Source of the DNA: Candidatus Levybacteria bacterium RIFCSPHIGHO2_01_FULL_36_15
GTDB lineage: Bacteria > Patescibacteriota > Microgenomatia > Levybacterales > GWA1-39-11
NCBI GenBank assembly: GCA_001782015.1
Contig: MFNJ01000056.1
Location: forward strand, 1-51,090
DNA length: 51,090 bases
Direction of reading: 5' to 3'
Under the pieces are notes generated by a model. That model saw only the letters and a list, made by a program, of their open reading frames with translations, had not been told where the DNA came from and did no database searches. Position numbers and translations under genes: made by a program. Shown here one piece after another: positions 9,943 to 19,284 of this stretch. Each line of letters starts with the position of its first letter. The first letter of the stretch is position 1.

Positions 9943-10899
9943 TTATAAATACAAGTTGCTATTCTTTTTAATCCAGTCGATTGTTTTTGATAAACCGGAT
10001 TTAAGATTGTTTTTTGGCTTAAAACCTAGAAGTTTTTCTGAAAGCTTTGTGTCAGCAACCCAGTAATTGCTATCCCAGGGCCTTTTGGGATAAGATTCTC
10101 TCACAATGTCAACATTGTTACCTACAATCGGCAAAATCATTTTTGCAACCTCAAAATTGGTGTATTGCATCCCGGATCCCACATTAACAATTCTACCAAA
10201 AAGTTTATCTTTATGCTTAATAGCCAAAATGTAGGCGTCAACCACATCATCAATATGTATGAAATCGTGAGAGATATCTTCTGCTGTAATATTTATAGAT
10301 TGATTTGATAATGCTCTTTTTATAATCGTTGGGATAAAACGGGTTGGTTGCTCATAAGGACCATATGCTGAAAAAAGACGGAAAGTTGCTACCGGCTTAT
10401 TATACTGTTTTGCAAAAACCTGGGAAAGGTAGGTAGAAGAAGCTTTTGTGGCGGCATAAAAAGTGAGCGGTTCCAGTAAATCCGTTTCGCTCATCGGTTT
10501 TTCTTTTAAACCATATTCTGATGAAGAACCAGTATTGACAAAAATATCATAATCCACATTTTTGCTTGCTACAAGTAAGTTAAGAGTTCCCTTAATCGCC
10601 ACATCAACCATTTGATCAATATCAATTTGTGTAGGATATGCTCCATGAGCGGCAAGATGATAGATAGCGTTTGGTTTTATGCTATTTATAAGTTTTGTTA
10701 GACTTTCCCTATCCGATAAGCTAACCTCATGCAGTTTAATTTTTTTCATAATTTCCTTAATTCTCCATGGATTAGTTGTATGTTTCCAAATCAAATGCAC
10801 ATCATAATCCAAATCCAAAAATTTTCTTGTTAAATTAGCGCCAACAAATCCGCCGCCGCCTGTAATTAGAACTGACCTATGTGATAAAATATTATTCAT
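9943..10899 (-). CDS. NAD-dependent epimerase/dehydratase (extended SDR, nucleotide-sugar modifying)
   Basis: ITGGGGFVGANLTRKFL Rossmann motif; Y-x3-K active site (YAATK). Confidence 0.88.
   Translation of the reverse strand: MNNILSHRSVLITGGGGFVGANLTRKFLDLDYDVHLIWKHTTNPWRIKEIMKKIKLHEVSLSDRESLTKLINSIKPNAIYHLAAHGAYPTQIDIDQMVDVAIKGTLNLLVASKNVDYDIFVNTGSSSEYGLKEKPMSETDLLEPLTFYAATKASSTYLSQVFAKQYNKPVATFRLFSAYGPYEQPTRFIPTIIKRALSNQSINITAEDISHDFIHIDDVVDAYILAIKHKDKLFGRIVNVGSGMQYTNFEVAKMILPIVGNNVDIVRESYPKRPWDSNYWVADTKLSEKLLGFKPKNNLKSGLSKTIDWIKKNSNLYL
10885..10890 (+). promoter_or_regulatory. Extended -10-like box (TGA-TAAAAT) 7 nt before ATG at 10898
   Basis: plus strand TGATAAAAT-ATTATTC-ATG. Confidence 0.45.
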
Positions 10900-11803
10900 G
10901 ATAGATATTATATGCGCTTTATGCGGGAAAAATCAACAAACCGAGGTATTATTTCCCTCAACTTTTAATGAAAAAAACATATCGTCAGATATATATTCCG
11001 CCAGAAGGCTTCCTGACAAAATTCATTATCAGATATTAAAATGTAAAAACTGCGGACTGGTTTTTTCTTCTCCTATTTTTAAGCCGGAGCAAATAGAAAA
11101 ATTATACAGAGAAAGTTTATGTAATTATCACGATCAGATTCCCTATTTAACCAATACTTATTTGGGTCTATTCGAAACTATATCCAAAGATTTACCCAAT
11201 AATCCAAAAGTTTTAGAGATTGGCTGCGGAAACGGATTTTTCCTGGAAGCACTAAAAAAAAGAGGTATAAATCAAGTCTATGGCGTTGAACCAAGTAAAA
11301 AAATTGTTTCTGAAGCGTTAAAAGACCTTCAAAAAAAAATTAAGGTAGATATTTTTAAAAAAAACCAATTTCTCAAAAATAGCTTTGATCTGGTCTGTTG
11401 TTTTCACACATTAGACCATATAGTTAATGTCAATGAGTTTATATCTGAAATTTTCTCCGTTTTAAAAAAAGGCGGTATTGCTTTAATTGTAGTACATGAC
11501 ACTGAAGGACTATCGGTAAAAATATTCGGAGAGAAGTCTCCAATATTTGACATAGAACATATATATTTGTTCAACAAAAAAAACTTGGCCGATCTATTCA
11601 GGAAACACAATTTCCAAACACTTAAGCCACTTGATTTAAAAAATACCTACCCCTTGATCTACTGGTTAAAAATGGCTCACCTGCCCTCAAAAATAAAAAA
11701 TTTGCTAATCAATTTCTTCAACCTTTTTAAAATAAGTAAAATTGAACTGAAGATAAAAGCCGGAAATATTGCCATAGCCGCTGTCAAAAAAAAATATAAA
11801 TGA
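10898..11803 (+). CDS. Class I SAM-dependent methyltransferase with N-terminal Zn-ribbon-like Cys motifs
   Basis: CALCGK...LKCKNCGLVF Cys pairs; VLEIGCGNGFFLEALKKRG SAM motif I. Confidence 0.85.
   Translation: MIDIICALCGKNQQTEVLFPSTFNEKNISSDIYSARRLPDKIHYQILKCKNCGLVFSSPIFKPEQIEKLYRESLCNYHDQIPYLTNTYLGLFETISKDLPNNPKVLEIGCGNGFFLEALKKRGINQVYGVEPSKKIVSEALKDLQKKIKVDIFKKNQFLKNSFDLVCCFHTLDHIVNVNEFISEIFSVLKKGGIALIVVHDTEGLSVKIFGEKSPIFDIEHIYLFNKKNLADLFRKHNFQTLKPLDLKNTYPLIYWLKMAHLPSKIKNLLINFFNLFKISKIELKIKAGNIAIAAVKKKYK
10907..10936 (-). promoter_or_regulatory. Sigma70-like promoter (TTGATT-18-TATAAT) 7 nt before ATG of 9943-10899, inside the divergent methyltransferase CDS
   Basis: -10 at 10907-10912, -35 at 10931-10936 (minus). 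Confidence 0.55.
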
Positions 11804-13146
11804 AAAAACTATCCAGGTATTTTGTAGTAACCCTCATTTTAGGATTAATACTTAGAATGGTAGTTATGTTCTGGGCTTTTAACTTCAGGGAAAACACGGA
11901 TATTCTACACTACAAAGATTGGGGAAGAGTTTCATACCTATACGGACCTGCAGACACTTATAAGCATGAACATTTAACTTTCGATACACTTCTGGCAAAC
12001 AATCAACCACCATTATCAACTTATATAATCATGGGAATGTATTATTTGCAGGTACAAACAAGCAAAGTTTATTTAAAAATAACTCATATTAAAGAAGGAA
12101 GCAATCAGTGGATTAATGGACCTATGCTGAATATGTTTTTAAGAATCCCGTCAATTATTGCCGATATAATAATAACTTTTCTTATATACATGTTTGTTAA
12201 GAAGAGAAAGACTGAAAAAACTGCATTACTTGCGTCCGGATTTTTCCTTTTCAACCCGGCTGTTATTTATAACAGCGCTTTTTGGGGACAAATGGATGCA
12301 ATAAATAATTTGTTTTTTTATTTGTCTCTCTTTTTAATATGCAGAAGAAAGTATCAGCTTTCAATTTACTTTTTTCTGTTATCTCTCTATACAAAATTAT
12401 CTTTAATCTTTGTTGCACCAATATTTTTTCTTATAGTACTGTTCGCAGTCAAAAGCAAGAGAATAATTTTATTAAAATCAACTTTTATAAGCTTTTTAAT
12501 ATTATATGTTGCAACTTTACCGATTTCCTTTAATCCTATAGATTGGTTTACGAATTACGTTATTAAGAATTCATCGGGAGTTATGGACAACATAACAGCC
12601 TTTGCCTTTAACTTTTGGTGGTTTATATTCAAGCCTATGATTAAAATCGGAGAACCTAAAATAGCATTCGACTTTAGTCAAATCCAGTTAACAGGATCGC
12701 CTTTAAGCAGCGAGAAATTATTAGGCCTCTCCTTTAACATGTGGGCTTTACTTATTTTTTTGATTGTTCTGTTACCATTGTTAAGAAAAATATTTATATT
12801 AAAAGAAAAAATTATTCAGTCTGAAAACTTGTTCCTGTTTTTTTCCACATTAACCTTAATTGGATTTTTGTTTCTGCCCCGCATGCATGAGAGGTACATA
12901 TATCCCGTTTTCCCATTACTTGCAACATCCATAGGATTTGGTACAAACAAAATTATAATAATATACATTTTATTATCTCTAATGAATATGATAAATCTAT
13001 ACCTTGTCTGGCATCCAATGCTCCCTCCGCTGGTTCCTTATTTTCTTATGTCAAACCAAACTTTTCAGTGGATAATAAGCGGTGCTACTTTGTTAATAAG
13101 TCTGTTTTTGTACAAAGATTCTCTGAAATTATCAAAAAATGAATAA
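11800..13146 (+). CDS. Gpi18/GT-C-like mannosyltransferase-type membrane protein
   Basis: NQPPLSTYI, FNPAVIYNSAFWGQMDAINN, MHERYIYPVFPLLA. Confidence 0.75.
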   Translation: MKKLSRYFVVTLILGLILRMVVMFWAFNFRENTDILHYKDWGRVSYLYGPADTYKHEHLTFDTLLANNQPPLSTYIIMGMYYLQVQTSKVYLKITHIKEGSNQWINGPMLNMFLRIPSIIADIIITFLIYMFVKKRKTEKTALLASGFFLFNPAVIYNSAFWGQMDAINNLFFYLSLFLICRRKYQLSIYFFLLSLYTKLSLIFVAPIFFLIVLFAVKSKRIILLKSTFISFLILYVATLPISFNPIDWFTNYVIKNSSGVMDNITAFAFNFWWFIFKPMIKIGEPKIAFDFSQIQLTGSPLSSEKLLGLSFNMWALLIFLIVLLPLLRKIFILKEKIIQSENLFLFFSTLTLIGFLFLPRMHERYIYPVFPLLATSIGFGTNKIIIIYILLSLMNMINLYLVWHPMLPPLVPYFLMSNQTFQWIISGATLLISLFLYKDSLKLSKNE

Positions 13147-15544
13147 AAACCTAAAGGCGATAATTCTTATTATTATTTTTTCGCTTTCTATTTTCTGGCA
13201 GTTTTTTATTAACGGGTTGTCTCCATATCCGGGTAATTATATGCTCGCCTGGTATGAACCTTGGAAAACTGATTTTTCCTTAAATAAAACTATTATCATA
13301 GCACATAAACCTGTAGCTGATGATACTTTTAGACAACTTTTTCCGTATAAAATACTTACCGCTGATGCAATAAGAAAATTTGAACTGCCTCTTTGGAATC
13401 CCTACAATGGTGCAGGAATGCCGCTAATGGCAACTATGCATGCAGGATTTCTAAATCCTTTTAACCTATTGTTTCTATTTCTGCCCAATTTTTTAGCTTG
13501 GAGCATATATATACTAATTCAGTCTTGTATGATTTCAGTATTTACATATTTGTATTGCAAAAAGATAGGACAAAGCATAAAAGCCTCAATATTCTCAAGT
13601 CTTTCATTTTGCTTATCAGGTTTTGTAGTTGCAAGGTTACTTTTTGGAGAATATATATATACGTTATCAATGTTGCCGTTAATGCTTTTTTTGCTTGAAC
13701 TATTTATCAAAGACCCCAGTTCTAAAAAAAAATTTTTTCTGCCTTTTTCTGTTCTATTTATGTTTATATCAGGACAGCCTCAAGTAACGTTTTACGTGAC
13801 TGGGTTTTCTTTAGCCTATTTCTTTTACAGATATAATACTTTAAACCAAGATATCAAAACTGCACTTAAAAAATATCTGCCGCTTCTTCTTATTTTATTT
13901 TTAACAGGTTTAGGAATGTCTTCGGTGCAAATAATCCCTACCATAGAGCTTTTTGGGAACGCAAGCATTAATTCCTTGTCTTCAAAATTTATATTTGAAA
14001 GATTTTTATTACCTCTTCAGCAACTGGTTACCATCTTTATACCTAATTATTTTGGAAACCAATCTACATACAACTATTGGGGAACGACAGATTACATAGA
14101 AACAATAATAAGTATTGGAACTATTCCTGCATTTTTTGCTTATCTTGCCATTACCAATAAAAAAGACTATGCTGTAAAATTTTATGCTGTATCTATTTTA
14201 ATAACAATACTTTTTGCGATCAACTGGTTCGGATCTAAAATAATTTATTCCTTACCGATACCCATAGTCTCAACAGGCGTACCAACAAGAATATTTGCGC
14301 TAACAACTTTCTCTTTTTCAATACTTTCCGGATTTGGTTTTGACTACTGGATAAAAATAAAAAGTTTTGAAAAGGGATTTATTAAAAAAATATCTTCATA
14401 TTTTTTTTTATTGCTAGTGATTCTTTCCTTAACTTTAATATTTTACATAAAAAACTTGCCATGTAATAATCCGGTGATAATTTCATGCCGTACGATAGCT
14501 CTAAGAAATACTTTATTCGAATTAACTTTCTTTGCGGGTTTTTTATTTTTATTCTATTTTGGTAAAAAAATACAAAAATTCTCAAATCTATATCCAAAAT
14601 TAATTATATTTATAATAATTTTTTTGGGGCTTTATAATAGCAACAAATTTCTACCTTTCTCCCCCAGTCGCACATTCAATCCCGATAACAAGCTGATAAA
14701 GTTGCTTCAGGAAAAAACTCTGCCCGACAGGGTTTTTGGTTTTGATAAAGCCAATATTAAAACGGATCTCGCAACGTCTTTTCATTTCTTTGATCCTGAC
14801 TATTATGATCCTTTATATTATAAAACTTATGGGGAGTTGATCGGTTTCGCAAATACAGGCAAGCTACTAGATATTTTACCAAGAAGTGATGTGGAAATCA
14901 TAAACAACTCAACAATAAGCGCTTCTTTGGAGCGCAGAAGATCTCGATTACTGAATATTCTGGGAGTAAAATATTTAATTTTTAATAAATCGGAGTTGCC
15001 CAATACACAAAACTTGGAAGTTTTTTGGGAAGACAGCAACTGGTATGTAAAAGTGAATAAAAATGCCCTTCCCAGAGTTTATGCTGTAGAAAATTTTGAA
15101 GTTGAGGAAAATAAGGAAAAAATGCTGCAAAGATTGTTTGATCCTTCGTTTGACATAGAAAAAACGGTCATATTTCAAGAAAATCCGAATATTAAAATTG
15201 AAAAGAGCGAAAAAATAATCAGTCATTTGAAAATTACCGACTATGAGGGAAATAAGGCCCAAATAGATACTGTAACAAATTCAGACGCGTTGCTCATTTT
15301 ATCAGATAACTACTTTCCCGGCTGGAAGGCTTTTTTAGACGAAAAAGAAACTAAAATATATAGAGCAAATTATTCACTCAGAAGCATTTTTCTACCAAAG
15401 GGAAAACATAACGTAACTTTTGCCTACAAGCCAATGTCCCTAACAATAGGAATAATAATATCTTCAATATCTCTGCTGGTTTTTTTTGTAGTGTATTATA
15501 GAAAAAAAATCGGTAAAATTATTAGAGCCTTTATTCAAAAATAA
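13139..15544 (+). CDS. YfhO-like membrane protein (putative GT-C)
   Basis: LPLWNPYNGAGMPLMATMHAGFLNPFN; C-term DNYFPGWKAFLDEKETKIYRANYSLRSIFLPKGKHNVTFAYKPMS. Confidence 0.85.
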   Translation: MNKNLKAIILIIIFSLSIFWQFFINGLSPYPGNYMLAWYEPWKTDFSLNKTIIIAHKPVADDTFRQLFPYKILTADAIRKFELPLWNPYNGAGMPLMATMHAGFLNPFNLLFLFLPNFLAWSIYILIQSCMISVFTYLYCKKIGQSIKASIFSSLSFCLSGFVVARLLFGEYIYTLSMLPLMLFLLELFIKDPSSKKKFFLPFSVLFMFISGQPQVTFYVTGFSLAYFFYRYNTLNQDIKTALKKYLPLLLILFLTGLGMSSVQIIPTIELFGNASINSLSSKFIFERFLLPLQQLVTIFIPNYFGNQSTYNYWGTTDYIETIISIGTIPAFFAYLAITNKKDYAVKFYAVSILITILFAINWFGSKIIYSLPIPIVSTGVPTRIFALTTFSFSILSGFGFDYWIKIKSFEKGFIKKISSYFFLLLVILSLTLIFYIKNLPCNNPVIISCRTIALRNTLFELTFFAGFLFLFYFGKKIQKFSNLYPKLIIFIIIFLGLYNSNKFLPFSPSRTFNPDNKLIKLLQEKTLPDRVFGFDKANIKTDLATSFHFFDPDYYDPLYYKTYGELIGFANTGKLLDILPRSDVEIINNSTISASLERRRSRLLNILGVKYLIFNKSELPNTQNLEVFWEDSNWYVKVNKNALPRVYAVENFEVEENKEKMLQRLFDPSFDIEKTVIFQENPNIKIEKSEKIISHLKITDYEGNKAQIDTVTNSDALLILSDNYFPGWKAFLDEKETKIYRANYSLRSIFLPKGKHNVTFAYKPMSLTIGIIISSISLLVFFVVYYRKKIGKIIRAFIQK

Positions 15545-15553
15545 TAGCTTACT

Positions 15554-16798
15554 CTAGTCTTTTTTTTGAGCAACAAGATTTTCTTCCGGCCAAAAATAAG
15601 CAGTAATAAAAATCACAGAAAGATATCCAAAATGGCTGTTATTCAAATAACGGGAAAAATACCAAAAGACAAAAAGGAATAGACCATAAAAAAGAATTAA
15701 TTTATTAATACTTGTATTCTTTCTCAAATATTTAATGAGTATAACCGATAACGGCAGGCCAAATAACAACTGCCAGATCCAAAACGGATAATACGCGTTA
15801 AGATCTTTTATGATGCCTAACTCGTGTAAAACCATGCCAAAACCATAGCCGGAAACAGGATAGGAATGCAATACAGAACCTGAAAGATAGAGTATAGTAC
15901 TATCAATAAAAGCTTTCGGATTCCATGCAAAAAAGGGTAAAACAATCGCTAAAAACACAAAGAAAAATAATGATAATTCTTTTAAAGTTTTCTTTAAAGC
16001 TTTATTTTTAAAGTATAGAAAAGCAAAATATAAAGGAAAAATCGGCCAGACTGATTGTTTTACTGCAAAAGAAAGTGCTATGGGTATCCCGGAAAGAAGA
16101 TATTTTTGTTTATGCAGGAGATAAAAACCTAAAAATAAAAATGCGTATGCGAACATATCTGATCTTCCTTCAAGAGTGTAGGAAAGCATTGCGGGATTAA
16201 AAGTAAGAAGAATAACAAATAATAATTTTTTTTCTTTATCTTTTATTAGAATGAAAGCATTTATAAGCATTAGGAAAAATAAAAAAAATAAAGGCATTCT
16301 TCCATCAAAAAAACCAAACAATCTTACGCTTGCTGCATAAAAAGGTATAGAAAACAAGAGATAAAAAGGTTCCATGACAAAATGATATAATGCGGGATTC
16401 ACTTGTGTATCTGAATAATGCCATTGCTCAAGAAATGTACCAAAATACGTTGTTGCATATGGATTAATGCCTTTGACAAAAAAGTGAATTGCGGCTTCAA
16501 GCTGAAGAATAATGTCGTGGATCATGTACACAGGCGCAACCTTATACCTAACTATGATTGCCGACAGAAAACCTGCACCAATAGTTGAGAGTATAATAAA
16601 CCACAACAAAAAGAATTTAATAAAATAATATTTTTCTCTATCTATTTTTATTAAATCCATAAATATATTAAAAAATAAAGCAAGAACTATTAAACCAAAC
16701 AGCCAATAAGGAGTATCTCCTGGGCTTATTCTATAACCCATCACAAAAGGTATAGCCAAACACAAAATTAAAACAGAACTTAATGAAATCTTATTCAT
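15554..16798 (-). CDS. GT87/DUF2029-like polytopic membrane glycosyltransferase
   Basis: 414 aa; FNPAMLSYTLEGRSDMFAYAFLFLGFYLLHKQKY, ALSFAVKQSVWPIFPLY. Confidence 0.7.
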   Translation of the reverse strand: MNKISLSSVLILCLAIPFVMGYRISPGDTPYWLFGLIVLALFFNIFMDLIKIDREKYYFIKFFLLWFIILSTIGAGFLSAIIVRYKVAPVYMIHDIILQLEAAIHFFVKGINPYATTYFGTFLEQWHYSDTQVNPALYHFVMEPFYLLFSIPFYAASVRLFGFFDGRMPLFFLFFLMLINAFILIKDKEKKLLFVILLTFNPAMLSYTLEGRSDMFAYAFLFLGFYLLHKQKYLLSGIPIALSFAVKQSVWPIFPLYFAFLYFKNKALKKTLKELSLFFFVFLAIVLPFFAWNPKAFIDSTILYLSGSVLHSYPVSGYGFGMVLHELGIIKDLNAYYPFWIWQLLFGLPLSVILIKYLRKNTSINKLILFYGLFLFVFWYFSRYLNNSHFGYLSVIFITAYFWPEENLVAQKKD

Positions 16799-16808
16799 TT
16801 TACGTCTA

Positions 16809-19193
16809 CTATTTAATTTTCTTACTTATTAAGAAAAATATCAATAAGCCAAAGAGCGTAATTATTGCGCCTATAACAAATGATAGCGGCTGATAAATAA
16901 ATCTGACCACGTGTTTCCCTGCCGGTACCACTACTGCTCTAAAACTGTAATCTGCTCTGTAGATTTTACTGGGTTTACCATCAACCAAAGCGTTCCAACC
17001 GGGGTAAAAATTATCAGAAATAAAAAGAAGCATATTAAAATTAGAACTAGTCTTTATTGCCACTTCTGTAGGTTTATAAGAAATAAGGGTGCTCTTACCT
17101 GCGGCATTGGAGTTTTTGCTGAAATTTTTAGGGGTTTCTTCCAAAATTATTTTTTTGGATAAATCTATTGAATCACTGTAAATCTGATCGAGAATCTTTT
17201 GTCTATCATCTGCTACCTCATAATCCCCGACCATAAAAAATCTTGGCAGAGCATCTTTATATTCATAAATATTGAATTTTCCGTCATTCCAAACTTTTTT
17301 TAAATGATAAGAACTTAATGTATTATCAAGATTTGTATGTTTATAATTATTGCTATCTATTATATATTTCACATTTAACAGTGAAAATAATTTCAACCTG
17401 TACCTATTTTCAACAGCATGTTCAAGTGTATCTGCCTTCATGAGTACCGCATCAGCTCTTGGCATGTTAGAAGACAAAAGACCATTGGTATGGGAAGAAT
17501 ATAAAAGCTCACCATATCTGCTTGGGTAAAAAGGTTCGTAACCATCAGGTGCAAATATTTTGTAATAAGTTGCAAAATTTCTGTCGATATAACCGTCTCC
17601 AACACCCCAAAAACGATTTATAGAAGAAATTTTTTTAATTCTTGAAATAACCGGTGTGTCGGCAAAAACGAATGTTCTATCTGAGAAATACAGATATTTA
17701 TTAGCAAAATAAACAATTCCAATAAAAGTAATTAGTACAATTACATAAAACATTTTTTTTCTTAACTTACCGAACAACAATCCCGAAATCAAAACAACAA
17801 CTGCAGCTGACCAGAAGACAAACGGAATAATCAAATTTCTAAGTGCCACCTGATAATAATTGACAAGAGCTAAATTAGCTTTATACGTTGTATTAACATC
17901 AATCCAGCTTACAAATAAAATAAGAAAGACTGCTATTAAAGGCAAAAAAATCTTTTTACTGCTTTTTTGTTTCATATACCTTTTTATTCCATAAGCGGAA
18001 ACAATGGACATACAGAACATTGATATGAAAAATATTCTTGAAGGAAGCATTACGGAAATCAAAGGAAGTTTAAGATAATATAAAATAAACCAACTGGTAG
18101 GCAGAGAAAAACCAAGAGACAGACTTATAATCCAAGCAATCTTAAAAAACTTTTCATTTGAATTATTTTTTCTTATGTAAAGAAGCTCAAATAAAGCAAA
18201 AATAAAACCCAGCATCCCTATAAATATAACTTTTTCATGATAGAAGCCTCCGCCGTAGTAATTATGCACTGCGGGATTACCAAAAAAATCAGGAGCTACA
18301 AAAGTAACCAAATGATTTAAAGGTACAAGATAAGTCTGAAAAACTGTTTTTATATCGATCGAACCTCTTGGTGAATAGAGATATGCCTCAATAGAGGGAA
18401 GAAGATGAATTGCGCAAATCAAAATAGAAAGTAGATAACCACACAAAATATATAAAAAATTTCTCTTTACTTGTACTTTACTGGTCAAGTATTTATACAA
18501 ACCCCAAATAAAAGAAAATGTCCAAATATAGAATGACCCCTGAAACCAACCGGAAAATACGGAAAAAGACAAACCAACTATCAAAAGCGCAAATATCTTG
18601 AAAGTTATATTTTTATATAATTTTTCTATACTAAACAAAATCAGCGGTAAAAACAGCACGGAATAACCGGCCATAAACATTTCCTCCCACCAGACAATCA
18701 TGATTCCTGAAAAACCGAAAGTAACTGCTCCAAAAAAACTTGCTTTTTTATCCAATGAAATTTCCCTTAAAAACAGATATGTAAAAAATGAAGCTAAAAA
18801 CGGTTGAAGTATTATTGCTATTGACCATGCATCGATTTGAGGCAGGAATAGAAACAAAAATGATAAAGGATGAAATACCGCTGACTGATAAGTTCCCAAA
18901 AGAACATTGCCGGAAAAATTATATGGATTCCAAAGAGGTAGTTGAAAGTTTCTTATTTGGTCAATAACCAGCCTTCTTGAGGGATAGAATATTCTAAGAT
19001 TATCAAACCCTAAAGGTCTACCAGGAGGTCCATTAGGATATCCTTCCCACCTATAAGATGCCCAAGGTTGATAAAAAGATCCTAAGAGGTTTGCAGGAAA
19101 AGGAACAAGGTTTTTAAAAAAGTAGTCTCTAAAAATAAATAATGAAAGAATGGCAAAAATTACTATAACAGAAATGTTTACGTATCTTTTCAT
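16809..19193 (-). CDS. YfhO-like membrane protein
   Basis: LPLWNPYNFSGNVLLGTYQSAVFHP; C-term DNFYPGWNALVDGKPSKIYRADYSFRAVVVPAGKHVVRFIYQPLSF. Confidence 0.87.
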   Translation of the reverse strand: MKRYVNISVIVIFAILSLFIFRDYFFKNLVPFPANLLGSFYQPWASYRWEGYPNGPPGRPLGFDNLRIFYPSRRLVIDQIRNFQLPLWNPYNFSGNVLLGTYQSAVFHPLSFLFLFLPQIDAWSIAIILQPFLASFFTYLFLREISLDKKASFFGAVTFGFSGIMIVWWEEMFMAGYSVLFLPLILFSIEKLYKNITFKIFALLIVGLSFSVFSGWFQGSFYIWTFSFIWGLYKYLTSKVQVKRNFLYILCGYLLSILICAIHLLPSIEAYLYSPRGSIDIKTVFQTYLVPLNHLVTFVAPDFFGNPAVHNYYGGGFYHEKVIFIGMLGFIFALFELLYIRKNNSNEKFFKIAWIISLSLGFSLPTSWFILYYLKLPLISVMLPSRIFFISMFCMSIVSAYGIKRYMKQKSSKKIFLPLIAVFLILFVSWIDVNTTYKANLALVNYYQVALRNLIIPFVFWSAAVVVLISGLLFGKLRKKMFYVIVLITFIGIVYFANKYLYFSDRTFVFADTPVISRIKKISSINRFWGVGDGYIDRNFATYYKIFAPDGYEPFYPSRYGELLYSSHTNGLLSSNMPRADAVLMKADTLEHAVENRYRLKLFSLLNVKYIIDSNNYKHTNLDNTLSSYHLKKVWNDGKFNIYEYKDALPRFFMVGDYEVADDRQKILDQIYSDSIDLSKKIILEETPKNFSKNSNAAGKSTLISYKPTEVAIKTSSNFNMLLFISDNFYPGWNALVDGKPSKIYRADYSFRAVVVPAGKHVVRFIYQPLSFVIGAIITLFGLLIFFLISKKIK

Positions 19194-19202
19194 TTATATG
19201 CA

Positions 19203-19211
19203 ATTATAGCA
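19203..19211 (-). promoter_or_regulatory. Extended -10 (TGC-TATAAT) 9 nt before ATG of 16809-19193
   Basis: minus strand TGCTATAAT-TGCATATAA-ATG. Confidence 0.6.
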
Positions 19212-19284
19212 AACCAAATAACCAATAGTTATATTCTCTGGCTATATATCCAAATTTGAGGAATTATGTTCTTTAAGAAGTCTG

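Noticed and set aside
13498-15262. Several ORFs inside the plus-strand YfhO-like gene (66, 63, 71, 70, 95 aa)
   Set aside because: Alternate-frame or antisense to a clearly coding gene; no supporting signals.
15541-15560. Terminator between convergent YfhO-like (+) and GT87-like (-) genes
   Set aside because: Only a T-run (ttttttttg) is present inside the minus gene's C-terminal codons; no hairpin found.
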